Positions 15,394 to 24,077 are shown, counted from the stretch's first letter. The stretch: 64,000 bases of DNA from CBFHND01 sp965657085 (GCA_965657085.1 CBFHND010000002.1:124001-188000); one strand, 5' to 3'. Numbers and translations: made by a program. Notes: generated from the letters alone by a model not told the origin.

Positions 15394-17811
15394 ATGTCCG
15401 AGAACGAGCAAAACCCCGAAGAGTATGGCGCCGATTCCATCAAGGTTCTCAAAGGGTTGGAAGCCGTGCGGAAGCGGCCGGGGATGTACATCGGGGACAC
15501 CGATGACGGCTCTGGCTTGCACCACATGGTTTATGAGGTCGTCGACAACGGAATTGACGAGGCATTGGCCGGTCATGCGGACGCCGTAACCGTCACGATC
15601 CACGAAGACAGCTCTGTTTCGGTGGCCGACAACGGGCGCGGTATCCCGGTTGGCATCCACGAAGAAGAAGGCGTATCCGCGGCCGAGGTCATCATGACCC
15701 AGCTGCATGCGGGCGGTAAGTTCGACAGCAACTCCTACAAGGTGTCGGGCGGCTTGCATGGGGTCGGCGTATCGGTTGTGAACGCGCTTTCCGATTATCT
15801 GGAACTGCGCATCTGGCGCGACGGCAAGGAACACGTTGCCCGCTTTGAACACGGCGACACGGTGGAGCATCTCAAAGTGGTTGGCGACTGTGGTGACCGC
15901 ACAGGCACCGAAGTCCGGTTTTTGGCATCACTTGCCACCTTCTCGAACCGCGAGTTTTCCTTCGAAACGCTGGAAAAACGTCTGCGCGAACTGGCGTTTC
16001 TGAATTCGGGTGTGCGGATCATTCTGGTCGACGAGCGACCCGCCGAACACCTGCGGTCCGAACTGTTCTACGAAGGCGGCGTGAAGGAATTCGTCAAATA
16101 CCTTGATCGGTCCAAATCCTCCGTCATGGATGAGCCGATTTTCATCACCGGTGAACGTGACGACATCGGCGTCGAAGTCGCCATGTGGTGGAACGACAGC
16201 TATCACGAGAACGTTCTGCCCTTTACCAACAACATCCCGCAGCGCGATGGCGGCACCCATATGGCGGGCTTCCGTGGCGCGCTGACCCGGACGATCAACA
16301 ACTATGCCCAGTCCTCCGGCATTGCCAAAAAGGAAAAGGTGAACTTTACCGGCGATGATGCGCGCGAGGGTTTGACCTGCGTGTTGTCGGTCAAGGTGCC
16401 GGACCCCAAGTTCAGCAGCCAGACCAAGGACAAGCTGGTCAGCTCCGAAGTGCGCCCAGCGGTCGAAGGGTTGGTTAACGAAAAGCTTGCCGAGTGGTTC
16501 GAGGAGAACCCCAACGAAGCCAAGATCATCGTGGGCAAGATCATCGAGGCGGCACTGGCCCGAGAGGCGGCGCGCAAGGCCCGCGAACTGACCCGCCGCA
16601 AAACCGCGATGGATGTGAATTTCCTTGCGGGCAAATTGAAGGATTGTTCGGAAAAGGACCCCTCGAAAACCGAGGTGTTTCTTGTCGAGGGTGACAGCGC
16701 CGGTGGATCAGCACAAACCGGCCGCGATCGTCAGACCCAAGCGATCCTGCCTCTGAAAGGCAAAATCCTGAACGTGGAGCGGGCGCGGTTTGACCGAATG
16801 CTGGGGTCTCAGGAAATCGGCAACCTGGTTATGGCGCTCGGGACAGGGATCGGGCGCGATGAGTTCGACATCTCCAAACTCCGCTACCACAAAATTGTCA
16901 TCATGACGGATGCCGACGTTGACGGGGCGCACATCCGTACCCTGCTTTTGACGTTCTTCTACCGCCAGATGCCAGAGCTTATCGAGAACGGGCACCTCTA
17001 CATCGCACAGCCCCCGCTTTACAAAGTGAGCCGCGGCAAATCCGAGGTCTATCTCAAGGATCAGGCCGCGATGGATGACTACCTGATCCAGCAGGGCATC
17101 GAGGGCGCGTTGCTGCGGCAAGGAAATGGCGAGGAAATCACCGGCGCCGATCTTGCCCGCGTGGTCGATCACGCCCGTCAGATGCGCCGCGTTCTGGAGG
17201 CTTTCCCAACCCACTATCCACGCCATATTCTGGAACAGGCGGCAATTGCCGGTGCGTTTTCCGAAGGCGCAGTGGACCGTGACCTGCAAGGCACCGCCGA
17301 CAAGGTTGCGGAGCGCCTGAACCTGATCGCGCTGGAATACGAACGCGGGTGGCATGGGCGCATCACACAAGACCATGGTATCCGGCTTGCACGGATTCTG
17401 CGTGGCGTCGAAGAGGTGCGCACACTGGACGGGCGCATTCTGCGCGGTGGCGAAGCCCGCAAGACCGGGTCCTTTACCCAGCATTTGCAGGACGTGTACA
17501 GCACGCCCGCGGAGTTGGTTCGTAAGGACCGCAGCCAGATGATCTTTGGGCCGATGGATTTGCTGAACGCGATTCTGGCCGAAGGTGAAAAGGGGCTGTC
17601 GCTGCAGCGCTACAAGGGTCTGGGCGAAATGAACCCCGATCAGCTGTGGGAAACCACGCTGGACCCGGATGCGCGCACGCTTTTGCAGGTGCGGGTCGAG
17701 GACATGGCCGAAGCCGACGATCTCTTTACCAAGTTGATGGGGGATGTCGTCGAACCACGCCGTGAGTTCATCCAGCAAAACGCCCTCAGCGTCGAGAACC
17801 TGGACTTCTAG
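15394..17811 (+). CDS. gyrB: DNA gyrase subunit B
   Basis: The 805-residue subunit contains the GHKL ATPase domain (YEVVDNGIDEALAGH, DNGRGIPVG, GGLHGVGVSVVNALS), the transducer domain, and the TOPRIM domain (VEGDSAGGSA, then MTDADVDGAHIRTLLLTFF). The family C-terminus QRYKGLGEMNPDQLWETTL follows. With GyrA it introduces negative supercoils using ATP. Length is typical. Only 18 bp separate its stop from the convergent rfbA stop, with no clear terminator between. Confidence 0.98.
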   Translation: MSENEQNPEEYGADSIKVLKGLEAVRKRPGMYIGDTDDGSGLHHMVYEVVDNGIDEALAGHADAVTVTIHEDSSVSVADNGRGIPVGIHEEEGVSAAEVIMTQLHAGGKFDSNSYKVSGGLHGVGVSVVNALSDYLELRIWRDGKEHVARFEHGDTVEHLKVVGDCGDRTGTEVRFLASLATFSNREFSFETLEKRLRELAFLNSGVRIILVDERPAEHLRSELFYEGGVKEFVKYLDRSKSSVMDEPIFITGERDDIGVEVAMWWNDSYHENVLPFTNNIPQRDGGTHMAGFRGALTRTINNYAQSSGIAKKEKVNFTGDDAREGLTCVLSVKVPDPKFSSQTKDKLVSSEVRPAVEGLVNEKLAEWFEENPNEAKIIVGKIIEAALAREAARKARELTRRKTAMDVNFLAGKLKDCSEKDPSKTEVFLVEGDSAGGSAQTGRDRQTQAILPLKGKILNVERARFDRMLGSQEIGNLVMALGTGIGRDEFDISKLRYHKIVIMTDADVDGAHIRTLLLTFFYRQMPELIENGHLYIAQPPLYKVSRGKSEVYLKDQAAMDDYLIQQGIEGALLRQGNGEEITGADLARVVDHARQMRRVLEAFPTHYPRHILEQAAIAGAFSEGAVDRDLQGTADKVAERLNLIALEYERGWHGRITQDHGIRLARILRGVEEVRTLDGRILRGGEARKTGSFTQHLQDVYSTPAELVRKDRSQMIFGPMDLLNAILAEGEKGLSLQRYKGLGEMNPDQLWETTLDPDARTLLQVRVEDMAEADDLFTKLMGDVVEPRREFIQQNALSVENLDF

Positions 17812-17829
17812 GCGCTGCGCTGCCCGGAC

Positions 17830-18705
17830 CTAGCGTTGGGGCAGCAGTGACGCCAAATAGTCGCCATAGGCGTTCTTGGAATAGCGTGCGATTTGAGCGC
17901 GCAGGGCATCGGCATCTATCCACCCTTGGGCAAAGGCAATCTCTTCGGGGCACCCGCTTTGCAGGCCCTGCCGGTTTTGCAGGGTCCGCACGAAATTGCC
18001 CGCATCCAGAAGGGATTCGTGCGTGCCTGTGTCCAGCCACGCATAGCCCCGCCCCATGCGCGCCACATCAAGCGTGCCCTCGGTCAGATAAAGCTCCAAC
18101 AGGTCGGTGATTTCCAGCTCGCCCCGCGATGATGGTGTCAACTGCGTCGCTTTTTCGGAGGCAGTGCCGTCCAGAAAATAGAGACCCGTTACCGCAAAAT
18201 GGGACGGCGGCGTTTTCGGCTTTTCCACGATCTGCGTCACTTGCCCATGCTCATCATAGCCGATGACGCCATAACGCTCGGGGTCCTTGACCCGGTATCC
18301 GAAAACCGTCGCCCCCCGCGGTTTGTCATCGGCCGCGTGCAACAGCGACACCAGTTCGTTTCCGAAGAATATGTTGTCGCCCAGAACCATGGCACTGGGC
18401 GCGCCGTTCAGGAAATCCTTGGCCAGCGTATAGGCCTGCGCCAGCCCTTCCGGTTTGGGCTGTTCGATGAATGTCAGGGACAGGCCCCACTGGCTTCCAT
18501 CGCCCAGAACCCGCTTGAATTGGTCCGCATCCTGCGGCGTGGTGATAACCGCGATGTCGCGGATGCCGGACAGCATCAGAACCGACAGGGGATAATAGAT
18601 CATCGGCTTGTCGTAGATCGGCACCAACTGTTTCGAAATTCCGATGGTCACGGGGTAAAGCCGCGTGCCCGAGCCACCGGCCAGAATGATCCCCTTGCGT
18701 TTCAT
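17830..18705 (-). CDS. rfbA: Glucose-1-phosphate thymidylyltransferase
   Basis: The 291-residue nucleotidyltransferase makes dTDP-glucose from dTTP and glucose-1-phosphate, the first step to dTDP-L-rhamnose. It opens MKRKGIILAGGSGTRLYPVT, the sugar-nucleotidyltransferase signature, followed by SKQLVPIYDKPMIYYPLS. The ATG at 18705 overlaps the rfbD stop by 4 bp, which supports this start over one 57 bp upstream. It is last in the rfbCBDA operon. Confidence 0.95.
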   Translation of the reverse strand: MKRKGIILAGGSGTRLYPVTIGISKQLVPIYDKPMIYYPLSVLMLSGIRDIAVITTPQDADQFKRVLGDGSQWGLSLTFIEQPKPEGLAQAYTLAKDFLNGAPSAMVLGDNIFFGNELVSLLHAADDKPRGATVFGYRVKDPERYGVIGYDEHGQVTQIVEKPKTPPSHFAVTGLYFLDGTASEKATQLTPSSRGELEITDLLELYLTEGTLDVARMGRGYAWLDTGTHESLLDAGNFVRTLQNRQGLQSGCPEEIAFAQGWIDADALRAQIARYSKNAYGDYLASLLPQR

Positions 18706-19559
18706 AGTGTCGCCTCGTCTTTGGTCATCTGGGCAATAGCGCGATCGAGGCCCGGACGCCAATCCGGCATTGGAATGCCGAAGGTATGCGTGAACGTGCT
18801 TCCATCCAAACGACTGTTCAGTGGCCGCTTTGCAGGCGTTGGGAATTCACTGGAATCAGTCTCTGTTACAGTGCAATTGCTGCCTGATCTCGCCATGATC
18901 TCGCGCGCGAAAGCGGCGCGAGTCACATCGGGCTGGCCCGCAAAGTGATAGGTTCCGGACTGGTCTGGATTTTGCCCAAGCTGTTGCGCGACGTGCAAAC
19001 AAGCAGAGCCAAGATCATCCGCCGGCGTGGGCCCCCCGACTTGATCGGAGACAACGGAAATCTCGGTCTTGGTCTGGCCAAGCCGCATCATCGTCCGCAC
19101 AAAGCTGTTTCCCGTCCCCGAAAACACCCAAGCGGTGCGCAGAACGACATAGGTCGCGCCCGATGCCCGCACACGCGCCTCGCCTTCGGCTTTGCTGTGT
19201 CCATAGAAATTCAGAGGCATCACAGGATCATCGGGCCGCCAAGGGGCTGCACCCGACCCGTCAAAGACATAGTCCGTCGATACATGCACAAACGGAATAC
19301 CGTGCGCCGCACAGGCTTGCGCCATTTCACCCGGCGCATCCGCATTCAGGCGCAGTGCCGCGTCCCGTTCTGTTTCCGCCTGATCGACGTTGGTATAGGC
19401 CGCCGCGTTGATCACCGCGCTTGGTTTCAGCCGTTCGATTGCATCTTGGGCCGCCCCCACCTGCATCAGATCAACGTCGCCCCGCCCGACACGCGTGGTA
19501 TCGGCATGGGCCGCCAAGGACTGCGCCAGTTGACCGGATTTGCCAAACACCAGAATCAT
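18702..19559 (-). CDS. rfbD: dTDP-4-dehydrorhamnose reductase
   Basis: This 285-residue short-chain dehydrogenase performs the last NADPH-dependent step to dTDP-L-rhamnose. It starts MILVFGKSGQLAQSL with the nucleotide-binding loop and carries NAAAYTNVDQAE, HVSTDYVFDG and the catalytic tyrosine/lysine in YGHSKAEGE. Start and stop both overlap their operon neighbours by 4 bp, fixing the start at 19559. Confidence 0.95.
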   Translation of the reverse strand: MILVFGKSGQLAQSLAAHADTTRVGRGDVDLMQVGAAQDAIERLKPSAVINAAAYTNVDQAETERDAALRLNADAPGEMAQACAAHGIPFVHVSTDYVFDGSGAAPWRPDDPVMPLNFYGHSKAEGEARVRASGATYVVLRTAWVFSGTGNSFVRTMMRLGQTKTEISVVSDQVGGPTPADDLGSACLHVAQQLGQNPDQSGTYHFAGQPDVTRAAFAREIMARSGSNCTVTETDSSEFPTPAKRPLNSRLDGSTFTHTFGIPMPDWRPGLDRAIAQMTKDEATL

Positions 19560-20596
19560 GTGGCCTGCCCCAACCGTTGCCCAACGCCCGGCCGATTTTG
19601 CAGCGCATCCAGCCAATCGCCATTGTCGAGATACCAGGCCACGGTTTGCCGCAAACCCTGTTCCAGGTTTGTTTTCGGCTCCCATCCCAATTCGCGGCGC
19701 ATCCGACTGGCATCAATGGCATAGCGTGCATCATGGCCGGGCCGATCCGCCACAAAGGTTATCAGATCGGCATAAGGACGGTCGGCAGGGCGCAAATCAT
19801 CCAAAATCATACAGATGCGGCGCACAAGATCGATGTTGGCCACTTCGTTGTTGCCGCCAATGTTATAGCTTCGCCCGACCTGACCGCGTGACAGCACAGT
19901 CATCAATGCCTCGGCGTGGTCTTCGACGAAAAGCCAGTCGCGGATGTTTTCGCCTTTTCCATAGATCGGGATCGGCGCCTTGGCCAAGGCCTTGAGGATA
20001 ACCAACGGGATCAGCTTTTCAGGAAACTGATAGGGGCCGTAGTTGTTGGAACAGTTGCTCAGAACCACGGGCAGGCCATAGGTCTCGTGCCACGCGCGGA
20101 CAAGATGGTCGCTGCTGGCCTTGGATGCGGAATAGGGCGAGTTGGGCGCATAGGGGGTGTCTTCGGTAAACAGGCCGGTTGGCCCAAGAGAGCCGAAAAC
20201 CTCGTCCGTTGAAATATGATGAAACCGGAAGTGTTCAGGTTTGCCCTGGGCCTGCCAAAAGCTGCGCGCCGCTTGCAGCATGTTGAACGTGCCGACGACA
20301 TTGGTTGTCACAAAGTCTTCAGGCCCATCAATGGACCTGTCCACATGACTTTCCGCCGCCAAATGCATGATCGCATCGGGCCGGAACCCATTGATCGCGG
20401 TCTCGACGGCAGGGCGATCCCGAATATCAGTCTCTGACAAACGGTAATTCGGACTTCCTTCGACAGAAGCAAGGTTTTCGAGACATGCGGCATAGGTCAA
20501 TACGTCGAGGTTCAGAACTTCATGTTGTTCGGCAATCGCCTTGCGAATGACCGCCGATCCAATGAAACCGGCACCGCCTGTGACCAGCAACCTCAT
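19556..20596 (-). CDS. rfbB: dTDP-glucose 4,6-dehydratase
   Basis: The 346-residue extended SDR enzyme converts dTDP-glucose to dTDP-4-keto-6-deoxyglucose. Motifs are MRLLVTGGAGFIGSAVIR (NAD binding), HLAAESHVDRSID, HISTDEVFG, the catalytic YSASKASSDHL and NCSNNYGPYQFPEKLIP. The ATG at 20596 overlaps the rfbC stop by 4 bp, so the 31 codons upstream in frame are not expected to be translated. Confidence 0.96.
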   Translation of the reverse strand: MRLLVTGGAGFIGSAVIRKAIAEQHEVLNLDVLTYAACLENLASVEGSPNYRLSETDIRDRPAVETAINGFRPDAIMHLAAESHVDRSIDGPEDFVTTNVVGTFNMLQAARSFWQAQGKPEHFRFHHISTDEVFGSLGPTGLFTEDTPYAPNSPYSASKASSDHLVRAWHETYGLPVVLSNCSNNYGPYQFPEKLIPLVILKALAKAPIPIYGKGENIRDWLFVEDHAEALMTVLSRGQVGRSYNIGGNNEVANIDLVRRICMILDDLRPADRPYADLITFVADRPGHDARYAIDASRMRRELGWEPKTNLEQGLRQTVAWYLDNGDWLDALQNRPGVGQRLGQAT

Positions 20597-21156
20597 GAAG
20601 CGCCATCCATTGTGAACGGGCTTGTCCATGTTCCAAACGCCGCCGCATCCCGGTCCGCATCCGAGATGGAGGTCATCTGCAATGGCCATGCAATGGCCAA
20701 TTCCGGATCATCCCACCGCACGGACACCTCGGTTTCGGGATTATAGTAATCCGTACACTTGTAGATGATTTCCGTATCGTCGCTCAGGGTCATGAACCCG
20801 TGCAGAAAGCCGCGCGGGACCAAAAGCTGTTTGCCGTTCTCATGACTCAGCTCGACACCTTCCCACTGTCCGAAAGTGGGTGATCCCTGCCGCACATCCA
20901 CCGCAACATCGAATAGCGCGCCACGACCGCAACGCACCAACTTGTCTTGCGCGCGCGGCGGGGCCTGACCGTGCAATCCCCTCACTGTACCGGCGGACCG
21001 TGACAGCGAATGATTGTCTTGCACGAAATCTAGGTCAAAGCCCGCGTCTTTCATCCGCTGACGGTTCCAACTTTCACTGAAAAATCCGCGATCATCGCCA
21101 AAGCGGCGCGGCGTCAAAACAAACAGTCCCTCAAGACGTAGTGGTTGAACATCCAT
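20593..21156 (-). CDS. rfbC: dTDP-4-dehydrorhamnose 3,5-epimerase
   Basis: This 187-residue cupin-fold epimerase acts on dTDP-4-keto-6-deoxyglucose. It is first in the rfbCBDA operon, which as a whole supplies dTDP-L-rhamnose for lipopolysaccharide or exopolysaccharide. Signatures are FGDDRGFFSESWN, QDNHSLS, RGLHGQAPPRAQDKLVRC with the catalytic base His62, and LVPRGFLHGF. The residue after His62, usually Phe or Tyr in the family (LHFQ/LHYQ), is Gly63. A short inverted repeat (ATCCA/TGGAT, 21151-21166) overlaps the start codon. Confidence 0.94.
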   Translation of the reverse strand: MDVQPLRLEGLFVLTPRRFGDDRGFFSESWNRQRMKDAGFDLDFVQDNHSLSRSAGTVRGLHGQAPPRAQDKLVRCGRGALFDVAVDVRQGSPTFGQWEGVELSHENGKQLLVPRGFLHGFMTLSDDTEIIYKCTDYYNPETEVSVRWDDPELAIAWPLQMTSISDADRDAAAFGTWTSPFTMDGAS

Positions 21157-21184
21157 GTTTGTGGATCAACTCTGTTATTGGTTT

Positions 21185-21210
21185 GCAGCCATCTTTTCAG
21201 TCATGGCTGC
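21185..21210. repeat. Perfect 8-bp inverted repeat upstream of rfbC
   Basis: GCAGCCAT (21185-21192) and ATGGCTGC (21203-21210) flank a 10-base loop in the gap between rfbC and the extensin-like remnant. It could be an operator of the rhamnose operon or a terminator-like hairpin; no strong T tract follows. Confidence 0.45.
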
Positions 21211-21258
21211 GTTTTGCAAAGGCTGATCGGCCATGATCCCGGCTCGAAGGGCTGTCGA

Positions 21259-21640
21259 ATGAAGAAAAGACATCTGGCGTTGTTGTGCGTGCTGTTGCTG
21301 GCTGCCGGAACCGGCGCCTTGATTTGGCATCCCAAAACACCGCTGCCCCGCGCCTGGAACCCGACCTCACCGCTGTCGCTGAAGGACAATGGGCGGTAGT
21401 GGCCGGATCAGCACCCACGCAACGGCCGATGCGATCGACGTTTCCGGCTTTGACCCTGGCACAGGGCAGATCGCCGATCTCAGACAGAGCTGGCCCGACC
21501 AGACCGAAATCGGCGCATTCCTGCGTGCGGCCCATGAAAGCGCCTGTAAATGGTTCGTCACCGCTTTGGGACCCGATTACAATGCGTTGCACACCGACCG
21601 CTTTCATTTGCAGAATACCGGCTGGGGCACGTGCCGGTGA
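21259..21640 (+). pseudogene. Extensin-like C-terminal-domain protein, internally deleted and frameshifted
   Basis: The 5' part (ATG at 21259) encodes a signal-peptide-like N-terminus, MKKRHLALLCVLLLAAGTGA, then LPRAWNPTSPLSLKDN. It stops at a TAG at 21397-21399. Overlapping in another frame from about 21389 is the C-terminal end of an extensin-like family protein: GRISTHATADAIDVSGF, FLRAAHESACKWF, GPDYNALHTDRFHLQNTGWG. Intact family members join these two parts through well over 100 residues that include a cysteine-rich middle, which is missing here. The simplest reading is one internal deletion that also changed the frame. Neither fragment looks functional. Confidence 0.75.
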
Positions 21641-21759
21641 TCAGGCGACTTTAGGGGGAAGGTTTGAAGAAATTTTTCCTTTGTTGCGGCCCAATTAGCC
21701 TTTAGGCTTTGATGCGTAGGCCAAAACAGTTGGCCAAGTCCAAGGTGGGAGAATTTCAA

Positions 21760-22101
21760 ATGGGCAAACGCGACGACCTGATTGCGCAATATGCGGACGA
21801 TCTGAAGAACAAATGTGGCATGACGCCGGATATGGACCTGCTGACGAAAGTGACCATTGGTTGCGGACCGGCGATCTACAACGCCGACGCGTCAACAGTG
21901 GCCGGTTCTCAGGCATCCGAACTGGAAACAGTCAAAGACAACTTCCTGGTCAAAAAGCTGGGCCTCGCAGATGGTCCACAGCTGATGGAAGCGATCAACA
22001 GCGTAATCGACACCTACGGTCGTTCCGAGCGCAACAAGTACCGCGCCGTTGTCTACTACATGCTGACCAAGCATTTCGGCAAAGAGTCCGTTTACGGCTG
22101 A
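21760..22101 (+). CDS. DUF2853 family protein
   Basis: This 113-residue soluble protein (MGKRDDLIAQYADDLKNKCG; YRAVVYYMLTKHFGKES at the end) matches the DUF2853 family, small proteins of unknown function found in many alphaproteobacteria. The ATG at 21760 follows AGGTGGGAG at good distance; an in-frame ATG at 21709 is less likely. It stands alone, with its own terminator, between two decayed genes. Confidence 0.85.
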   Translation: MGKRDDLIAQYADDLKNKCGMTPDMDLLTKVTIGCGPAIYNADASTVAGSQASELETVKDNFLVKKLGLADGPQLMEAINSVIDTYGRSERNKYRAVVYYMLTKHFGKESVYG

Positions 22102-22123
22102 ACCCTGTTCAGACGTGATGCAA

Positions 22124-22152
22124 GCGCCCGCTGAAGTTCGGCGGGCGTTTTT
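22124..22152 (+). terminator. Rho-independent terminator after the DUF2853 gene
   Basis: A 7-bp GC stem (22125-22131 with 22141-22147) closes a 9-base loop and is followed by five T residues. It lies 23 bp after the stop and just short of the end of the opposing DUF1761 remnant. Confidence 0.8.
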
Positions 22153-22156
22153 CGTT

Positions 22157-22370
22157 TCAGAACAACATCAAAACCGTGCCGATGGTGGCGTATCCGCAAT
22201 CAATCAGGCTGAGCGCGCGTGGCTTTCCGCTAAATCCATAGAACGTTGCGATCCATGGGCTGACCAGAAAAACCCGATGTCGCGATCCACCGTTTGGCGA
22301 AAACGGTGTACCAGACGGCACCGAAAATGAATGATGCGACCGCAGCGGCCAACACGTTGATGAAACCCAT
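22157..22370 (-). pseudogene. DUF1761 membrane protein remnant (internal deletion and frameshift)
   Basis: On the minus strand an ATG at 22370 opens MGFINVLAAAVASFIFGAVW, a typical DUF1761 first transmembrane helix, but the frame ends at a TAG at 22230-22232 after about 46 codons. In the +1 frame the same strand encodes PWIATFYGFSGKPRALSLID and CGYATIGTVLMLF, the family's C-terminal end, stopping at 22157. Intact proteins of this family are roughly twice as long, with several helices between these parts. The region is best read as a gene that lost its middle and its frame. Confidence 0.72.
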
Positions 22371-22421
22371 TTGTCCCTTCACTTGATATGTGAGGAACGT
22401 GGCAAATTTTGTGCACTGTAG

Positions 22422-22841
22422 CTAGGATTTGAGATCGCCCAGCGCGCAAATCACTTTCCACTCGTCTTCGGTCACCGGTTGCACGGACAGGCGTGAGTTA
22501 CGGACAAGCACCATTTCCTCCAGCCGCGGATCTGACTTGATCGTCTCAAGATCAACGGGTTTGGGCATTGGCGCAACCGCTTTGATATCCACACATTCCC
22601 AACGCGCGTCATCTGTCGTGCTGTCAGGATGCGCCGGGGCGATAACCTCGACGATACCGACCACGGATTTTTCCTTTTGAGAATGGTAGAAGAACCCCCG
22701 ATCCCCAACCGCCATGTCTCGCATGAAATTGCGGGCCTGGTAATTGCGCACACCATCCCATTCCTCGCCAGCGTCGCCCTTGGCAACCTGATCATCCCAG
22801 CTCCACGTGGAGGGTTCGGATTTGAACAACCAATAGGCCAT
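22422..22841 (-). CDS. EVE domain-containing protein
   Basis: The 139-residue protein begins MAYWLFKSEPSTWSWDDQ and has WDGVRNYQARNFMRDM and DRGFFYHSQKEKSVVGI, the hallmarks of the EVE (PUA-like, thymocyte nuclear protein 1-like) fold. EVE domains bind modified bases in DNA or RNA; a specific role here is unknown. The ATG at 22841 overlaps the stop of the YciI gene by one base (TGATG), so a longer start 21 bp upstream is less likely. Confidence 0.9.
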   Translation of the reverse strand: MAYWLFKSEPSTWSWDDQVAKGDAGEEWDGVRNYQARNFMRDMAVGDRGFFYHSQKEKSVVGIVEVIAPAHPDSTTDDARWECVDIKAVAPMPKPVDLETIKSDPRLEEMVLVRNSRLSVQPVTEDEWKVICALGDLKS

Positions 22842-23113
22842 CAGCCAATCACCCGCTTCCACTCGATCAACGTCACGTCCCGAAACAATCCGGCCTTTGC
22901 ATAGGGGTCATTCTCGGCCCAGCGCTGGGCCTCGGCCATACTGTCCACGGACAGGATGATAAGCGAACCAATCATATCGCCGCCATCGTTCAACAGCGGG
23001 CCCGCCTGCGACACGACGCCAGTTGCATCCAGATAGGCCAGATGCGCGTCGCGGTTCGCCTTGCGAATGTCCAACGCGCCGTCCTTGTCGTGTGCCATAA
23101 GTGCAATCAGCAT
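22841..23113 (-). CDS. YciI-family protein
   Basis: This 90-residue ferredoxin-like (dimeric alpha+beta barrel) protein has the family's MLIALMAHDKDGALDIRKANR start and a C-terminal YAKAGLFRDVTLIEWKRV. The function of YciI proteins is poorly known; they are often fused to or near catabolic enzymes. It begins 1 bp after the gpsA stop and overlaps the EVE gene, so tsaD-gpsA-yciI-EVE is one tight operon. Confidence 0.88.
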   Translation of the reverse strand: MLIALMAHDKDGALDIRKANRDAHLAYLDATGVVSQAGPLLNDGGDMIGSLIILSVDSMAEAQRWAENDPYAKAGLFRDVTLIEWKRVIG

Positions 23114-23114
23114 T

Positions 23115-24077
23115 TCATTCCTCCTTCAAAGGTCTGGCAAGCAGTGTCTGGATCGCCGCGTCTATGCCGATGTCACCGCGCACAAGGGCAGCCACGATTT
23201 CCGTCAGGGGCATATCTATCCCGCGATCCATGCTCAATTTCAGGACGGCCTGCGCGGTTGCGGCGCCCTCAACCGTCATTGTCGGGTCGATGGTTTTGCC
23301 CTGACCCAAAGCCAAACCAGCCTTGTAGTTGCGCGACTGGTCCGACGTGCAGGTCAACGCCAGATCACCAAAGCCTGACAGCCCCGCCAAGGTCGCGGGT
23401 TCAGCGCCAAGATACATGGCGAGGCGCGTGATCTCCGCGAACCCGCGGGTCATCACGGCCGCACGTGCACTTTGCCCCAATTGCGCGCCCATAACGGCGC
23501 CACAGGCGATGGCCACAACGTTTTTCAACGCGCCGCCCAACTCTGCGCCCTTGGTATCTGTCGTGCGGTAAAGGCGCAGGTTCGTCGTCGCCAACGCCTG
23601 CTGTAGAACCCGCCCTCGTACATCATCCGCGCAACCCAATGTCAGGGCGGTAGGCAACCCCTTTGCAATGTCGGAGGCAAAACTGGGGCCTGTCAGAATG
23701 GCAGCCGTACTTTGGGGTGCCGCATCCTGAATGATGTCTACAGGCCCGCGACCCGTTGCGATTTCTATGCCCTTGCAGCAGGCCACAAGGTTGGGCGCAT
23801 TCCGCACATCCGGATGATCACCCAAAAAGGCGGAAAGGCTTTGCATGGGGACTGATATCAGCAGAATATCAGCCGTGCATGCCTGTGCCAGATCGGACTG
23901 AATCTCCAACTGCGACGGCAAAGCAGCACCCGGTAACCGGCTTCGGTTTTCACGATCTGCCTGCATCTTGGCCAACTGGCCCGCGTCCCGACCCCACAGG
24001 CTTACAGGGCGGTTTTTGGCAATCGATATGGCCAGAGCGGTCCCGAAAGCGCCCGCACCAAGAATGCTGATCTTCAT
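23115..24077 (-). CDS. gpsA: Glycerol-3-phosphate dehydrogenase [NAD(P)+]
   Basis: The 320-residue enzyme reduces dihydroxyacetone phosphate to sn-glycerol-3-phosphate for phospholipid synthesis. The N-terminal NAD(P)-binding motif is MKISILGAGAFGTALAISIA; AELGGALKNVVAIACG and LSGFGDLALTCTSDQSRN are family signatures. Its ATG overlaps the tsaD stop by 4 bp. Confidence 0.96.
   Translation of the reverse strand: MKISILGAGAFGTALAISIAKNRPVSLWGRDAGQLAKMQADRENRSRLPGAALPSQLEIQSDLAQACTADILLISVPMQSLSAFLGDHPDVRNAPNLVACCKGIEIATGRGPVDIIQDAAPQSTAAILTGPSFASDIAKGLPTALTLGCADDVRGRVLQQALATTNLRLYRTTDTKGAELGGALKNVVAIACGAVMGAQLGQSARAAVMTRGFAEITRLAMYLGAEPATLAGLSGFGDLALTCTSDQSRNYKAGLALGQGKTIDPTMTVEGAATAQAVLKLSMDRGIDMPLTEIVAALVRGDIGIDAAIQTLLARPLKEE

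Noticed and set aside
22800..22811. CTCCACGTGGAG palindrome resembling a parS core
   Set aside because: It shares only CACGTG with parS, lacks the TGTT/AACA arms, and lies inside the EVE-protein coding sequence.
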